Assembly: GCF_900117425.1 (NCBI RefSeq)
Contig: NZ_FPEH01000012.1
Location: 124,001 to 188,000, forward strand
Length of the DNA stretch: 64,000 nt
Source: Novosphingobium sp. NDB2Meth1
GTDB taxonomy: Bacteria; Pseudomonadota; Alphaproteobacteria; Sphingomonadales; Sphingomonadaceae
Direction of reading: 5' to 3'
Part shown: positions 35,655 through 43,732 of the stretch, piece by piece
How the letters are laid out: each line of letters starts with the position of its first letter
Numbering within the stretch: position 1 is the stretch's first letter
Notes under the pieces: model-generated
Told to the model about the DNA's origin: nothing
Database searches by the model: none
Seen by the model: only the letters and a program-made list of their open reading frames with translations
Translations under genes and position numbers: made by a program

Positions 35655-36392
35655 GTGGTGATCGAGCGTGCTGCAGGGCGTGAGCCCCTTGCCGCGCTGT
35701 TGTTCGGCGAGGAGGGGCGTCCGGCTGTCGATGCCGTGGCCGGCCTTGCTGTCGGCCCTGAGGGGTTCGAACTGCTCAATCCCGCGCAGGCCGTGCATGG
35801 CAATGCGGAACTCTTGCGTGACGGACTGACATTCGATCTGACCGGACTGGCACCCGGGCCGAACTGTCCGGTCCCGCCGGTGATCCACCGCGTGGCATTG
35901 CCGAGCGATTTCAGCTGCGACGCTCTGGATGCGGCGTGGTTCATGGTTGGCCCGCATCTGGCCGGGGCGGAAAGCCTGTTGCCGGTGCTGCGCGTGGCGG
36001 CGGCAATCCTGCGCCATCTGACCTGTCTGACGGGTCTGCAGGCCGTGGTGTGGCGTCCGGCGCGGATCGCGATGTCGCCGGCATGGTTCGCCGAAGCGGT
36101 CGGCGTCTGGCTTGCCGGCGGTCCATTCCCGGCGCTGGCCCTGACAGCCCTGGCGCGCAGCCAGAACGGCATTGAAAGCGAAGGACTGGCCTTCCTGACC
36201 GGGCAGGAGTTCATCCTCCACGCCGGCGCGGGTGGGCCAAGCCGGGAGCACAGCCGCATCGCCGTGCGCCTGACCGACTGGCTGGTCGCACATGGCCCGG
36301 TGGACAGCCCGCGCGAAGTGGTGCTCAGCGGAGTCGGTGCCGTCTGGATCGAGCCGGAGGGGCAAAACAGGCTTAACGTCCTGCCGCGCTAG
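35655..36392 (+). CDS. Conserved hypothetical protein
   Basis: No family is recognised. The 245-residue cytoplasmic-type protein has no signal peptide or membrane segment. Two GTG codons occur in tandem (35655 and 35658), with Shine-Dalgarno agggag at 35641-35646 eight bases before the first. Segments of note are FMVGPHLAGAESLLPVLRVA and LTGLQAVVWRPARIAMSPAW, which vaguely recall DUF4261-like proteins. Codon usage matches the neighbours. The 110 bases before it hold nothing recognisable. Confidence 0.65.
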   Translation: MVIERAAGREPLAALLFGEEGRPAVDAVAGLAVGPEGFELLNPAQAVHGNAELLRDGLTFDLTGLAPGPNCPVPPVIHRVALPSDFSCDALDAAWFMVGPHLAGAESLLPVLRVAAAILRHLTCLTGLQAVVWRPARIAMSPAWFAEAVGVWLAGGPFPALALTALARSQNGIESEGLAFLTGQEFILHAGAGGPSREHSRIAVRLTDWLVAHGPVDSPREVVLSGVGAVWIEPEGQNRLNVLPR

Positions 36393-36448
36393 GTAAAGCA
36401 CGCTTGCAAGGTTCCGATAAACGACGCTTGCAAGTGCAGCGTTAAGCC
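36370..36448. repeat. Nested repeats upstream of the AHH nuclease gene
   Basis: An 11-base direct repeat acgcttgcaag occurs at 36400-36410 and 36424-36434 (24-base period); each contains the palindrome CTTGCAAG. They are enclosed by a perfect 9-base inverted repeat ggcttaacg (36370-36378) and cgttaagcc (36440-36448). The layout suggests a tandem operator for a dimeric regulator acting on the gene at 36469. Confidence 0.5.
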
Positions 36449-36468
36449 CGCCGCGCGAACATGGCGGC

Positions 36469-36993
36469 ATGGTTCCTGCTGGACACATAGCCCGGGGACG
36501 CATCCCCTTCCGCTCGGTGAATGTACCGGGAAAGCCGGGCTATACGCCGGGCTTGCAGCGGCACCATTTGCTGCCGCGCGCCTTGCTTTACCGGCGCGCG
36601 TTCAGCCGGTTGATCACCGCGCTGACGCCCGACCGGATCGGCTTTCACGACTTCCGCGCGAACGGCCTGCTGCTCCCTGCGACCGAGAGCGGCGCGCTCA
36701 GGATCGGCTTGCCGTTACATCGCGGACCGCATGGAACCTATTCGGAAATGGTTACCGAACGGGTCGGCCAGATCGAACTGGGGTGGAGCCGCACGCGCTG
36801 TTACGATCCTGAACTGGCCAGCATGGAGGCGCTGATGCGGCTGGACCTGCTGCAACGCGCGCTGCGCAGACGGCTGCTCAGCCCGCCCAAAGGCGAGGAG
36901 ATCGTGCTCAACCGGCATGATCCGGCGACCGACTACAGCCATCTCGACCGCATGGCCGAGATGCTGTGGGAAGCGACGGAGAGCCGGCTTTAG
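36469..36993 (+). CDS. Stand-alone AHH-domain putative nuclease
   Basis: This 174-residue protein has the AHH (HNH/ENDO VII superfamily) core. GLQRHHLLPRALL at about residues 28-40 contains the paired catalytic histidines, and LHRGPHGTYSEMV at about 82-94 carries further His. This domain is best known as the toxic tip of polymorphic toxins. Here it makes up nearly the whole protein, and no immunity gene or secretion domain is fused. A chromosomal housekeeping or prophage-derived nuclease is also possible. The ATG at 36469 is the only suitable start; an ATG at 36461 in another frame stops after 9 codons. Confidence 0.72.
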   Translation: MVPAGHIARGRIPFRSVNVPGKPGYTPGLQRHHLLPRALLYRRAFSRLITALTPDRIGFHDFRANGLLLPATESGALRIGLPLHRGPHGTYSEMVTERVGQIELGWSRTRCYDPELASMEALMRLDLLQRALRRRLLSPPKGEEIVLNRHDPATDYSHLDRMAEMLWEATESRL

Positions 36994-37013
36994 AGCGGGT
37001 GAAAACCGCTCTA
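36991..37013. terminator. Bidirectional hairpin made from two convergent stop codons
   Basis: The arms tagagcgg (36991-36998) and ccgctcta (37006-37013) pair perfectly around gtgaaaa. The left arm includes the TAG of the AHH gene and the right arm includes the stop of the convergent nitronate monooxygenase gene. Confidence 0.65.
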
Positions 37014-37988
37014 GAGGAAGGGCGCGCTGTCGGTGGATAGACCGGCGGCGGCTTCACGGTACTGCGCGGTGAGTGTGGCGACGCGTTCGGCCACGGTCTC
37101 GACCTTGTCGATCGCGCCGATGCCCTGGCCCGAACCCCAGATGTCCTTCCACGCCTTGGCTTCGGTGTTGCCGCCCGAGCCGAAGTTCATCTTGGAGGGA
37201 TCGCTGACCGGGAGGTTGTCCGGATCGAGCCCGGCCTTGACGATCGAGCCCTTGAGGTAGTTGCCGTGCACGCCGGTGAAGAGGTTCGAATAGACGATGT
37301 CCTGCGCGCGGCTGTCGACGATTTCCTGCTTGTAGCCTTCTGCCGCGCGGGCTTCGGCGGTCGCGATCCAGGCCGAGCCGATATAGGCGAAATCGGCGCC
37401 GAGGGCCTGCGCGGCGAGGATGGAGCGGCCATGCGCGATGGCGCCGGAGAGCGCGACGAGCCCGTCGAACCACTGGCGGATTTCCTGCATCAAGGCGAAG
37501 GGCGAGAGCGCGCCGGCATGGCCGCCCGCACCCGCGGCGACGGGAATGAGGCCGTCCGCGCCCTTTTCGATGGCCTTGCGGGCGAAGCGGTCGTTGATCA
37601 CGTCGTGCAGCACGATGCCGCCCCAGCGATGCGCGGCCTCGTTGATATCCTCGCGCGCGCCGAGCGAGGTGATCAGCATCGGCACCTGCCACTTCTCGCA
37701 GAGCGCCATGTCCTCATCGAGGCGGTTGTTGGTCTTGTGGACGATCTGGTTCACCGCGAAGGGTGCCGCGGGGCTGTCCGGATGATCGCGATTGTGCGCG
37801 GCGAGCGTTTCGGTGATCTCGTGGAGCCATTCGTCTAGCTGGCTGATCGGCCGCGCATTGAGGCTGGGAAAACTGCCGACGATGCCCGCCTTGCACTGCG
37901 CGATGACGAGTTCGGGGCCGGAGATGATGAACAGCGGCGAGCCGATGACGGGGAGGCGCAGGTTCTTGAACAGCGGGGGAAGCGGCAT
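37011..37988 (-). CDS. Nitronate monooxygenase (2-nitropropane dioxygenase family)
   Basis: This 325-residue FMN-dependent TIM-barrel enzyme oxidises alkyl nitronates. It shows family hallmarks: LPVIGSPLFIISGPELVIAQ at the N-terminus, FAVNQIVHKTNNR, the flavin-loop region GLIPVAAGAGGHAG (about residues 143-156) and the later GADFAYIGSAWIATAEA. The length is normal. A perfect 15-base inverted repeat sits 5 bases upstream of its start. It could form an operon with the upstream amidohydrolase gene, but two hairpins lie between them. Confidence 0.88.
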   Translation of the reverse strand: MPLPPLFKNLRLPVIGSPLFIISGPELVIAQCKAGIVGSFPSLNARPISQLDEWLHEITETLAAHNRDHPDSPAAPFAVNQIVHKTNNRLDEDMALCEKWQVPMLITSLGAREDINEAAHRWGGIVLHDVINDRFARKAIEKGADGLIPVAAGAGGHAGALSPFALMQEIRQWFDGLVALSGAIAHGRSILAAQALGADFAYIGSAWIATAEARAAEGYKQEIVDSRAQDIVYSNLFTGVHGNYLKGSIVKAGLDPDNLPVSDPSKMNFGSGGNTEAKAWKDIWGSGQGIGAIDKVETVAERVATLTAQYREAAAGLSTDSAPFL

Positions 37989-37992
37989 CCTG

Positions 37993-38030
37993 AAAGCTCC
38001 GGTTTAAGCGGGCGGTTAAACCGGAGCTTT
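37993..38030. promoter_or_regulatory. Perfect 15-bp inverted repeat before the nitronate monooxygenase gene
   Basis: Arms aaagctccggtttaa (37993-38007) and ttaaaccggagcttt (38016-38030) are perfect complements with an 8-base spacer. The repeat ends 5 bases from the ATG on the reverse strand. It could be a repressor operator, or an RNA hairpin hiding the ribosome-binding site. Confidence 0.6.
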
Positions 38031-38040
38031 AGCAGGAGAC

Positions 38041-38066
38041 GCGGCGCTGTCAAAGGTCAGCGCCGC
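38041..38066 (-). terminator. GC hairpin after the amidohydrolase gene
   Basis: Perfect 9-base arms gcggcgctg (38041-38049) and cagcgccgc (38058-38066) with an 8-base loop lie just after the amidohydrolase stop (38078) in transcription order. There is no T-tract, so termination strength is uncertain. Confidence 0.45.
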
Positions 38067-38077
38067 TCCCTTAATGA

Positions 38078-39124
38078 CTAGGCCGCGAGCACGTGCTCGA
38101 TGCCGTAGAAGCGCGCGGCGTTGCCCGCGAAGAGCGCGTGCTTTTCGTCCGCCGAGGCGCCGTGGGCGAGGCGCTTGAAGGCGTTCCACAGGACCGGATA
38201 GGTCGCGCCCCAGCGGTCGACCGGGTAGTTGCTTTCGAACATGCCGCGCTGCGGCCCGAAGGCGTCGATGCAGGTCTCGATATAGGGGCGCCACATCGCC
38301 GCGAGCGTTTCGGAGCCGACACCGGCGGCGGGCCCCTGCTCGGGCATGGCGCAGAAGGCCATGGCGAGGCCGCCCAATTTGACCGAGACATTGGGGCACC
38401 TGGCGAGTTCGCGGATATTGTCCCGCCAGATGTCGAAGCGTTCGTGGAGCTTGCCCTTGTAGCTGGCGACGCCGAGCGGGGTGCCGCAGTGATCGAGCAC
38501 GATCGGTTGATCGGGGAAGGCGCGGGCGAGGCTGATGACATCGGGCAGCTGCGGCTCGAGCAGCCAGGCATCGAAGGTGAGGCCCATCTTGCCGAGATGC
38601 TTGAAGCCGGCGCGGAAGGCGTCGCTGGTGTAGAGCCCGGACGGCGCGTGGAACGGGGGGCCGAGCACTTCGGGATCGGCATCCCATGCGGCCTGGTGGC
38701 GGATGCCCTTGAAGCGGCCGTTTCCGGCAGCGATGAGAGCTTCGAGGACGGGCACCGCGCCGTCGCCCAAGGTCATGTCGGCATGGCCGATGATCCCGGC
38801 GCAGGGGCGGTAATTGCCGTAGAGCCCGCTCGCGCCCTGCGCCGCGACGCCATTGACGAACTCGACTTCGCCGACCGGTTTCAGTGCCTGCTCGGCGCCA
38901 TTCCGGTAGAAGGCGCCGCATTCCATGAACACGGTGCCGATCACGTTATGGCCGCTGTGTGTATCGGCGTGGAGCGTGTCGAAATTGTAGTAGGCGGCCG
39001 GAACCAGCGTCTCGATGAAGGGATGCAGCGGCTGGGGGAACGAGGCGACGAGCGGGCGCAGGTCCCACAAGTGGTGGTGGGGATCGATGATCGGCAGATC
39101 GGGATCGATGATCTCTTCAGACAT
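38078..39124 (-). CDS. Amidohydrolase-2 family metal-dependent hydrolase
   Basis: This 348-residue TIM-barrel hydrolase of the COG3618-like group contains 2-pyrone-4,6-dicarboxylate lactonase and sugar lactonase relatives. The metal motif PIIDPHHHLWDLRPL is at about residues 10-24. Further conserved His/Asp lie in FPDQPIVLDHCGTPLG (about 195-210), in NVSVKLGGLAM and in FESNYPVDRWG (about 298-308). The substrate cannot be told from sequence; lactones or amidated aromatic compounds are typical. The 137 bases to the carbonic anhydrase gene are empty. Confidence 0.85.
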   Translation of the reverse strand: MSEEIIDPDLPIIDPHHHLWDLRPLVASFPQPLHPFIETLVPAAYYNFDTLHADTHSGHNVIGTVFMECGAFYRNGAEQALKPVGEVEFVNGVAAQGASGLYGNYRPCAGIIGHADMTLGDGAVPVLEALIAAGNGRFKGIRHQAAWDADPEVLGPPFHAPSGLYTSDAFRAGFKHLGKMGLTFDAWLLEPQLPDVISLARAFPDQPIVLDHCGTPLGVASYKGKLHERFDIWRDNIRELARCPNVSVKLGGLAMAFCAMPEQGPAAGVGSETLAAMWRPYIETCIDAFGPQRGMFESNYPVDRWGATYPVLWNAFKRLAHGASADEKHALFAGNAARFYGIEHVLAA

Positions 39125-39261
39125 GGCTCTCTCTCAAAAACGGCCTCGTTGCGGGCTCGCAAATGGGAGTATGGAGATGGTGGGGGGAAAGGGAAAGGGG
39201 GCGAAGGCTCTCCGGAAGCGGCCGAGTGCGAAGCCCGCCGCCGCTGCGCAGTTTGCGCAGG

Positions 39262-39900
39262 CTAGACCAGCACGCGCTCCGGTGCTCCAACCTCGTCCAG
39301 CTTCGTCGAGCTGTCGATATCGAGGAGCGGCTTGATCAGCCCGTCGCGCAGGTCATAGACCCATCCATGCAGCTTGAGTGGTCTACCTGATGCGAACGCC
39401 GCCTGCACCGTGGCTGTCTTCGCGAGGTGCAGAAGCTGGTCGCGAACGTTGATCTCTACAAGTCGATTGACCCGCTCATCGGGGTCGTGGATGCATTCGA
39501 CCGCCGCGCGGTGCGCATCGAGGACATCGACGACATGCTCAAGCCAGTGGCCGACCGGGCTGTCGGGGAGCTTGCCGAGCGAAGCTGCAATACCGCCGCA
39601 TGCGTAATGACCGCAGATCACGATTTCGTTCACGCCAAGCGTCATTACCGCGAAATCGAGCACAGCCATAAGGTTCGCGTCATCGTGGCGCACAAGATTG
39701 GCAATGTTGCGATGGACAAACAGCCCGCCCGGTGCTGCCTGCGTGAAGTGATCAGGCTGGACACGGCTGTCGGAACAGCCGATCCACAGAAACGCCGGTT
39801 TCTGGCCATCCAGACGACGCTTGAAGAACTCGGGATCCTCCTCAAGCTGTTCGGCTGCCCAGGCTCGATTGTGAAGCAAGAGCTGCGGTATTTCCTGCAT
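39262..39900 (-). CDS. Beta-class carbonic anhydrase
   Basis: The enzyme interconverts CO2 and bicarbonate. The 212-residue product has the zinc-ligand motifs CSDSR (about residue 42-46) and HYACGG (about 98-103), and the substrate-site segment VHRNIANLV. The length fits beta-carbonic anhydrases. It lies 27 bases downstream of a SulP transporter gene on the same strand, a recurrent pair that suggests coupled bicarbonate uptake and conversion (inference). Confidence 0.95.
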   Translation of the reverse strand: MQEIPQLLLHNRAWAAEQLEEDPEFFKRRLDGQKPAFLWIGCSDSRVQPDHFTQAAPGGLFVHRNIANLVRHDDANLMAVLDFAVMTLGVNEIVICGHYACGGIAASLGKLPDSPVGHWLEHVVDVLDAHRAAVECIHDPDERVNRLVEINVRDQLLHLAKTATVQAAFASGRPLKLHGWVYDLRDGLIKPLLDIDSSTKLDEVGAPERVLV

Positions 39901-39927
39901 GGGTCGAATTCCTGATGTCTGCCCGGC

Positions 39928-41517
39928 TCAGGTGGCGCGGGCGCGTGTCAGCGGGGCCTTGATGCGGTGGGCGGTTTCTCCACGCGGGTCACCCTTGATG
40001 ATGACCCGCAGCGAACGATAGGGTGCAGCTTTGGCGAAAGCGTTGATGATATCGACATTGTCGAGATCGACATAATTGGTCGCAGACAGGTCGATGAGAA
40101 CGGTCTTGCCGTCCGGGATCGCGGCAAGTGCTTCCTGCAATTGCGCCTTGTGAACGAAGTAGAGGTTCCGCCGCGCACGGACCATCACATCGTCCCCATG
40201 GTGGATGACGGTCACGGCGTTCTGGATGTTGCGCCAGATCACGAAGCCCAGTCCGATTGCGATGCCGATTGCTATGCCGATCAGCAGATCGGTGAAAAGG
40301 ATCGCAACCACCGTGGCGACAAAGGGAATGAACTGGGTAAGTCCTTGTCCGTACCGTTCAATGAACAGGCTTGGCTTGGCGAGTTTCCAGCCGGTGGCGA
40401 TCAGGACCGCCGCCAGGGCCGAAAGCGGAATGAGGTTCAGCACCGATGGGATCAGCAGCACGCTGGCGAGCAGCCAGACGGCATGCAGAATGGTCGAAAG
40501 CTGCGACTTTGCGCCGGCATCCACATTGGCGGAGCTGCGCACGATGACCGACGTGACCGGAATGCCTCCAAGGAAGCCCGACACGAAATTGCCACAGCCT
40601 TGCGCCAGCAATTCGCGGTTCTTGTCCGTCACCCGGCGCTGGGGATCGAGTTCATCGACGGCCTTGACACTCAGCAGCGATTCCAGGCTGGCGACGATCG
40701 CTATGGTTGCTGCCGCAATCCACACTTTACCGTTCACGATAGCGGTGAAGTCCGGCAGGCGCAGGAGCTCTGCATAGGCAGCAGCTGTCGCCGGCACAGG
40801 GACTGCGACAAGGTGGGTCTTCGCAATGGCAAGCGCGGGCGCGAAATTCTGGAACAGCAGATTGGCTGTCACGCCGAACGCCACCACGACGAGCGGGCCA
40901 GGTACGAAGCGCAAAGGCCCTTCCTTTGGTCGCGCCTTGTCCCACCAGAACAGGAACGCCAGGCTGACCCCTGCCACGATAACGGCGCCCCACTGGATGT
41001 CGTCTCGCAACATCGCGACGACTGCGGAAATCGTGTTGCCACCGTCGCGCTGCCCGAAGGCGAAGTCACCGATCGGATCGCCATCGTAGCCGATGGCGTG
41101 CGGCAATTGCTTGAGGATAAGGATCAGGCCAATCGCGGCGAGCATGCCGGTGATGACCGACGAAGGCACGAACTCCGCGAGAACGCCAGCGCGCAGAAAG
41201 GAAAAGCCGATCTGGATGATCCCGGCGATGCAAACCGCAAGGAGGAACGCCTCATAGCTGGAAAGGCCTTCGATGGCAGCGAGCACGATTGCCGTCAGAC
41301 CTGCAGCGGGGCCGCTCACCGAGAGTGGCGAACGGCTGAGCAGACCAACAACGATACCGCCGACAATTCCGGCGACGAGACCGGCAAACAATGGCGCTCC
41401 CGACGCGAGTGCAACGCCAAGGCACAGCGGCAACGCAACGAGCGAGACCACGATCGAAGCGGGCAAATCCGCGCGCCAGCTGGCAAGGAATGCGCCGCCC
41501 TTCGGTGTTTCCGTCAT
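39928..41517 (-). CDS. SulP family anion transporter with STAS domain
   Basis: This 529-residue inner-membrane transporter starts at MTETPKGGAFLASW (41517). Ten or more hydrophobic helices follow, with SulP hallmarks SGPAAGLTAIVLAAI (about 68-82) and FVSGFLGGIPVTSVIVRSSAN (about 308-328, Gly-rich). The C-terminal STAS-type domain is TVLIDLSATNYVDLDNVDII (about 478-497). SulP proteins carry sulphate, bicarbonate, succinate and others. Pairing with the adjacent beta-carbonic anhydrase favours bicarbonate. The open frame extends 22 codons upstream, but without a suitable N-terminus. Confidence 0.93.
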   Translation of the reverse strand: MTETPKGGAFLASWRADLPASIVVSLVALPLCLGVALASGAPLFAGLVAGIVGGIVVGLLSRSPLSVSGPAAGLTAIVLAAIEGLSSYEAFLLAVCIAGIIQIGFSFLRAGVLAEFVPSSVITGMLAAIGLILILKQLPHAIGYDGDPIGDFAFGQRDGGNTISAVVAMLRDDIQWGAVIVAGVSLAFLFWWDKARPKEGPLRFVPGPLVVVAFGVTANLLFQNFAPALAIAKTHLVAVPVPATAAAYAELLRLPDFTAIVNGKVWIAAATIAIVASLESLLSVKAVDELDPQRRVTDKNRELLAQGCGNFVSGFLGGIPVTSVIVRSSANVDAGAKSQLSTILHAVWLLASVLLIPSVLNLIPLSALAAVLIATGWKLAKPSLFIERYGQGLTQFIPFVATVVAILFTDLLIGIAIGIAIGLGFVIWRNIQNAVTVIHHGDDVMVRARRNLYFVHKAQLQEALAAIPDGKTVLIDLSATNYVDLDNVDIINAFAKAAPYRSLRVIIKGDPRGETAHRIKAPLTRARAT

Positions 41518-41866
41518 AGCAGATCCATCACCTTGACCGAAATGAACACCTAAATCACCGCGAGCCGCAACACTCGGCAGCAAGAGCCTGTTCTTGCAAT
41601 GTCGGTGTCACTCTCGGCCCAAACACCTTGTCATTGGATAGTTTTCTTTTGGGATCGACCCGATGACGCGATGGTTACAAGTCCATCCCACAGCAATCAA
41701 ACGACAAATTGTTTCCGGATCTTGCGAGCCGGTTACCGAATGTTGGCTATGCCAGTGGCACACGCGCCAACCCCCCGGCGCTTGGCGCAGCAGCACTGGT
41801 TCAGCGCCCCGAGGGATGGTTGCGATCTGTTCGTGCGGATGGGAGGGGTGGTGGCCCTTGCCCGCC
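41518..41866. other. Non-coding gap upstream of the SulP-carbonic anhydrase operon
   Basis: This 349-base region lies between the SulP start and the leuA stop, both on the reverse strand. It is somewhat AT-richer around 41640-41720 and should hold the SulP promoter. I see no clear -35/-10 pair, hairpin with T-tract, or supported small gene. Open frames crossing it are antisense to leuA. Confidence 0.5.
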
Positions 41867-43537
41867 TCAGCCCGCTGCGTTCGCCGCGCTCAGGATCGCG
41901 CGCACGCTTGCGGTGGCGACGTCTTCGTCGATGCCGACGCCCCAGATGACTTTGCCATCGGGGCCGGTGCATTCGACGTAGGCGGCGGCGCGGGCGTCGC
42001 TGCCGGCCCCAAGGGCGTGTTCGGCGTAGTCGCGCACGTCGATGCTGATGCCGAAGCCGTCCTTCAAGGTGGCGACGACCGAGGAGATCAGGCCGTTGCC
42101 GCGGCCGGAGACCGAGCGGACTTCGCCATCGACGGCGATCTTGCCGGCGAAGACACGGGTGCCGTCGGGCGCGCGGGCTTCCTCGTAGTCGACGAGCGTG
42201 AAGCGCTGCTCTTCGCCGAGGTGGTAGGTCTTCTGGAACACGGCCCAGATATCCCCGGCGTGGAGTTCGCGGCCGAGGTCATCGGCGAGTTCCTGCACGT
42301 GGCGCGAGAAGTGCGCCTGCATCTTCTTGGGCAGCTTGAGGCCCTGATCCTGTTCCAGCACCCAGGCGAAGCCGCCCTTGCCGGACTGCGAATTGACGCG
42401 GATGACCGCTTCGTAGCTGCGGCCGAGATCGGCGGGGTCGATGGGGAGGTAGGGGACGGCCCAGAGCTCGTCGTTCTGCGTTTCCCGCGCGGCAAAACCC
42501 TTCTTGATCGCGTCCTGGTGGCTGCCGGAAAAGGCGGTGAACACGAGTTCGCCGCCATAGGGGTGACGGGGGTGGACGGGGAGCTGGTTGCAGTATTCGA
42601 CCGTCTGGATGACTTCGTCGATGTCCGAGAAATCGAGGCCCGGATCGACGCCCTGCGTGTACATGTTGAGCGCGACGGTGACGAGGCAGCAATTGCCGGT
42701 GCGCTCGCCATTGCCGAACAGGCAGCCCTCGATGCGGTCGGCACCCGCCATCAGGCCGAGCTCGGCGGCGGCGACGCCGGTGCCGCGGTCGTTGTGGGTG
42801 TGCAGCGAGATCACCGCGCGGTCGCGGTTCGGCAGGTTGCGGCAGAAGTATTCGATCTGGTCGGCGTAGATGTTGGGCGTTGCCGCCTCGACCGTGGCGG
42901 GGAGGTTGAGGATGATCGGCTTGTCGGTGGTCGGCTGGAGGATTTCCATCACCGCCTCGCAGCATTCGATGCTGAAATCGAGTTCGGCGGTGGAGAAGGT
43001 CTCCGGGCTATATTCGAAATGCCAGTCCGTCTGCGGGAAGCGGGCGGCCTGATCGCGCAGGAACGTGGCGCCGGCACGGGCGATGTCCTTGATTTCGGCG
43101 GGTTCCATGCCGAACACGACCTTGCGCCACAGCGGCGAGACCGCGTTGTAGACATGGACAATCGCCTGCTTCGCGCCGGCGAGGCTTTCGAACGAGGTCT
43201 TGATCAGATCCTCGCGCGATTGGGTGAGGACCTGCACGAAGACGTCGTCCGGGATCTTGCCCTGATCGACGAGGCCGCGGATGAAATCATATTCGGTGGC
43301 GCCGGCGCTGGGGAAGCCGACTTCGATTTCCTTGAGGCCGAGGCGGACGAGCAGATCGAAGAAGCGGGCCTTCTTTTCGGCGTCCATCGGATCGATCAGC
43401 GACTGGTTGCCATCGCGCATGTCGGTGGAGAGCCAGCGCGGCGCGTGGGTGATCGTGCGGCCGGGCCACTGGCGGTTTTCCAGCGGGACCTGCGGGAAGG
43501 GGCGGTACTTGACCGAGGGATTCTTGAACATGGACAT
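41867..43537 (-). CDS. leuA: 2-isopropylmalate synthase
   Basis: LeuA condenses acetyl-CoA with 2-ketoisovalerate, the first committed step of leucine synthesis. The 556-residue product is of the long LeuA2 type. It has an N-terminal extension, the HMGL motif MRDGNQSLIDPM (about residue 43-54) and the metal ligands in SLHTHNDRGTGVAA (about 250-263). A C-terminal regulatory domain (about 430-556) senses leucine. A Leu-rich leader ORF with hairpins lies upstream, pointing to attenuation. Two in-frame ATGs occur at the start (43537 and 43531). Confidence 0.96.
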   Translation of the reverse strand: MSMFKNPSVKYRPFPQVPLENRQWPGRTITHAPRWLSTDMRDGNQSLIDPMDAEKKARFFDLLVRLGLKEIEVGFPSAGATEYDFIRGLVDQGKIPDDVFVQVLTQSREDLIKTSFESLAGAKQAIVHVYNAVSPLWRKVVFGMEPAEIKDIARAGATFLRDQAARFPQTDWHFEYSPETFSTAELDFSIECCEAVMEILQPTTDKPIILNLPATVEAATPNIYADQIEYFCRNLPNRDRAVISLHTHNDRGTGVAAAELGLMAGADRIEGCLFGNGERTGNCCLVTVALNMYTQGVDPGLDFSDIDEVIQTVEYCNQLPVHPRHPYGGELVFTAFSGSHQDAIKKGFAARETQNDELWAVPYLPIDPADLGRSYEAVIRVNSQSGKGGFAWVLEQDQGLKLPKKMQAHFSRHVQELADDLGRELHAGDIWAVFQKTYHLGEEQRFTLVDYEEARAPDGTRVFAGKIAVDGEVRSVSGRGNGLISSVVATLKDGFGISIDVRDYAEHALGAGSDARAAAYVECTGPDGKVIWGVGIDEDVATASVRAILSAANAAG

Positions 43538-43561
43538 GGGATGGCTTTCGGATCTGGAAAT

Positions 43562-43647
43562 TGCGACTTGATGGCAGTGTGACCCTTGGGCGCTAGGGGC
43601 GCGCCGCGCGGCCGCCTCCCGTCACGCCCAAGGGCGGATAAGTCGCA
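43562..43647 (-). promoter_or_regulatory. leuA leader hairpins (putative attenuator)
   Basis: Two nested perfect inverted repeats lie between the leader peptide and leuA. The outer arms are tgcgactt (43562-43569) with aagtcgca (43640-43647), and the inner arms are cccttgggcg (43583-43592) with cgcccaaggg (43625-43634). The 5' arms overlap the Leu codons and the end of the leader ORF, so a stalled ribosome would change the fold. No long T-tract follows, so the mechanism may be translational or Rho-dependent. Confidence 0.55.
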
Positions 43648-43672
43648 GGGTAAGGTCCAGAGCGGCGATCAT
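43622..43672 (-). CDS. Leucine-rich leader peptide upstream of leuA
   Basis: A 16-residue open frame, MIAALDLTLRLIRPWA, contains four Leu (CTG, CTT, CTG, CTT) and two Ile. It ends 84 bases before the leuA start. The Leu codons lie in the 5' arm of the outer hairpin. This is the arrangement expected for leucine-responsive attenuation. No good ribosome-binding site is visible, so it might be leaderless or start elsewhere. Confidence 0.5.
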   Translation of the reverse strand: MIAALDLTLRLIRPWA

Positions 43673-43732
43673 GACTTTAGCCTATGGTGAAAGCGACCGC
43701 GCTTGTCCAGAATGAAAGCAAGGGAGAGCTGT

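Noticed and set aside
36461..36490. ATG at 36461 as start of the AHH nuclease
   Set aside because: That frame meets TAG after nine codons; the nuclease frame starts at 36469.
36469..36993. AHH gene as a CDI or orphan toxin cassette attached to tpsA
   Set aside because: It is more than 5 kb from tpsA, in another transcription unit, with recJ and unrelated genes in between.
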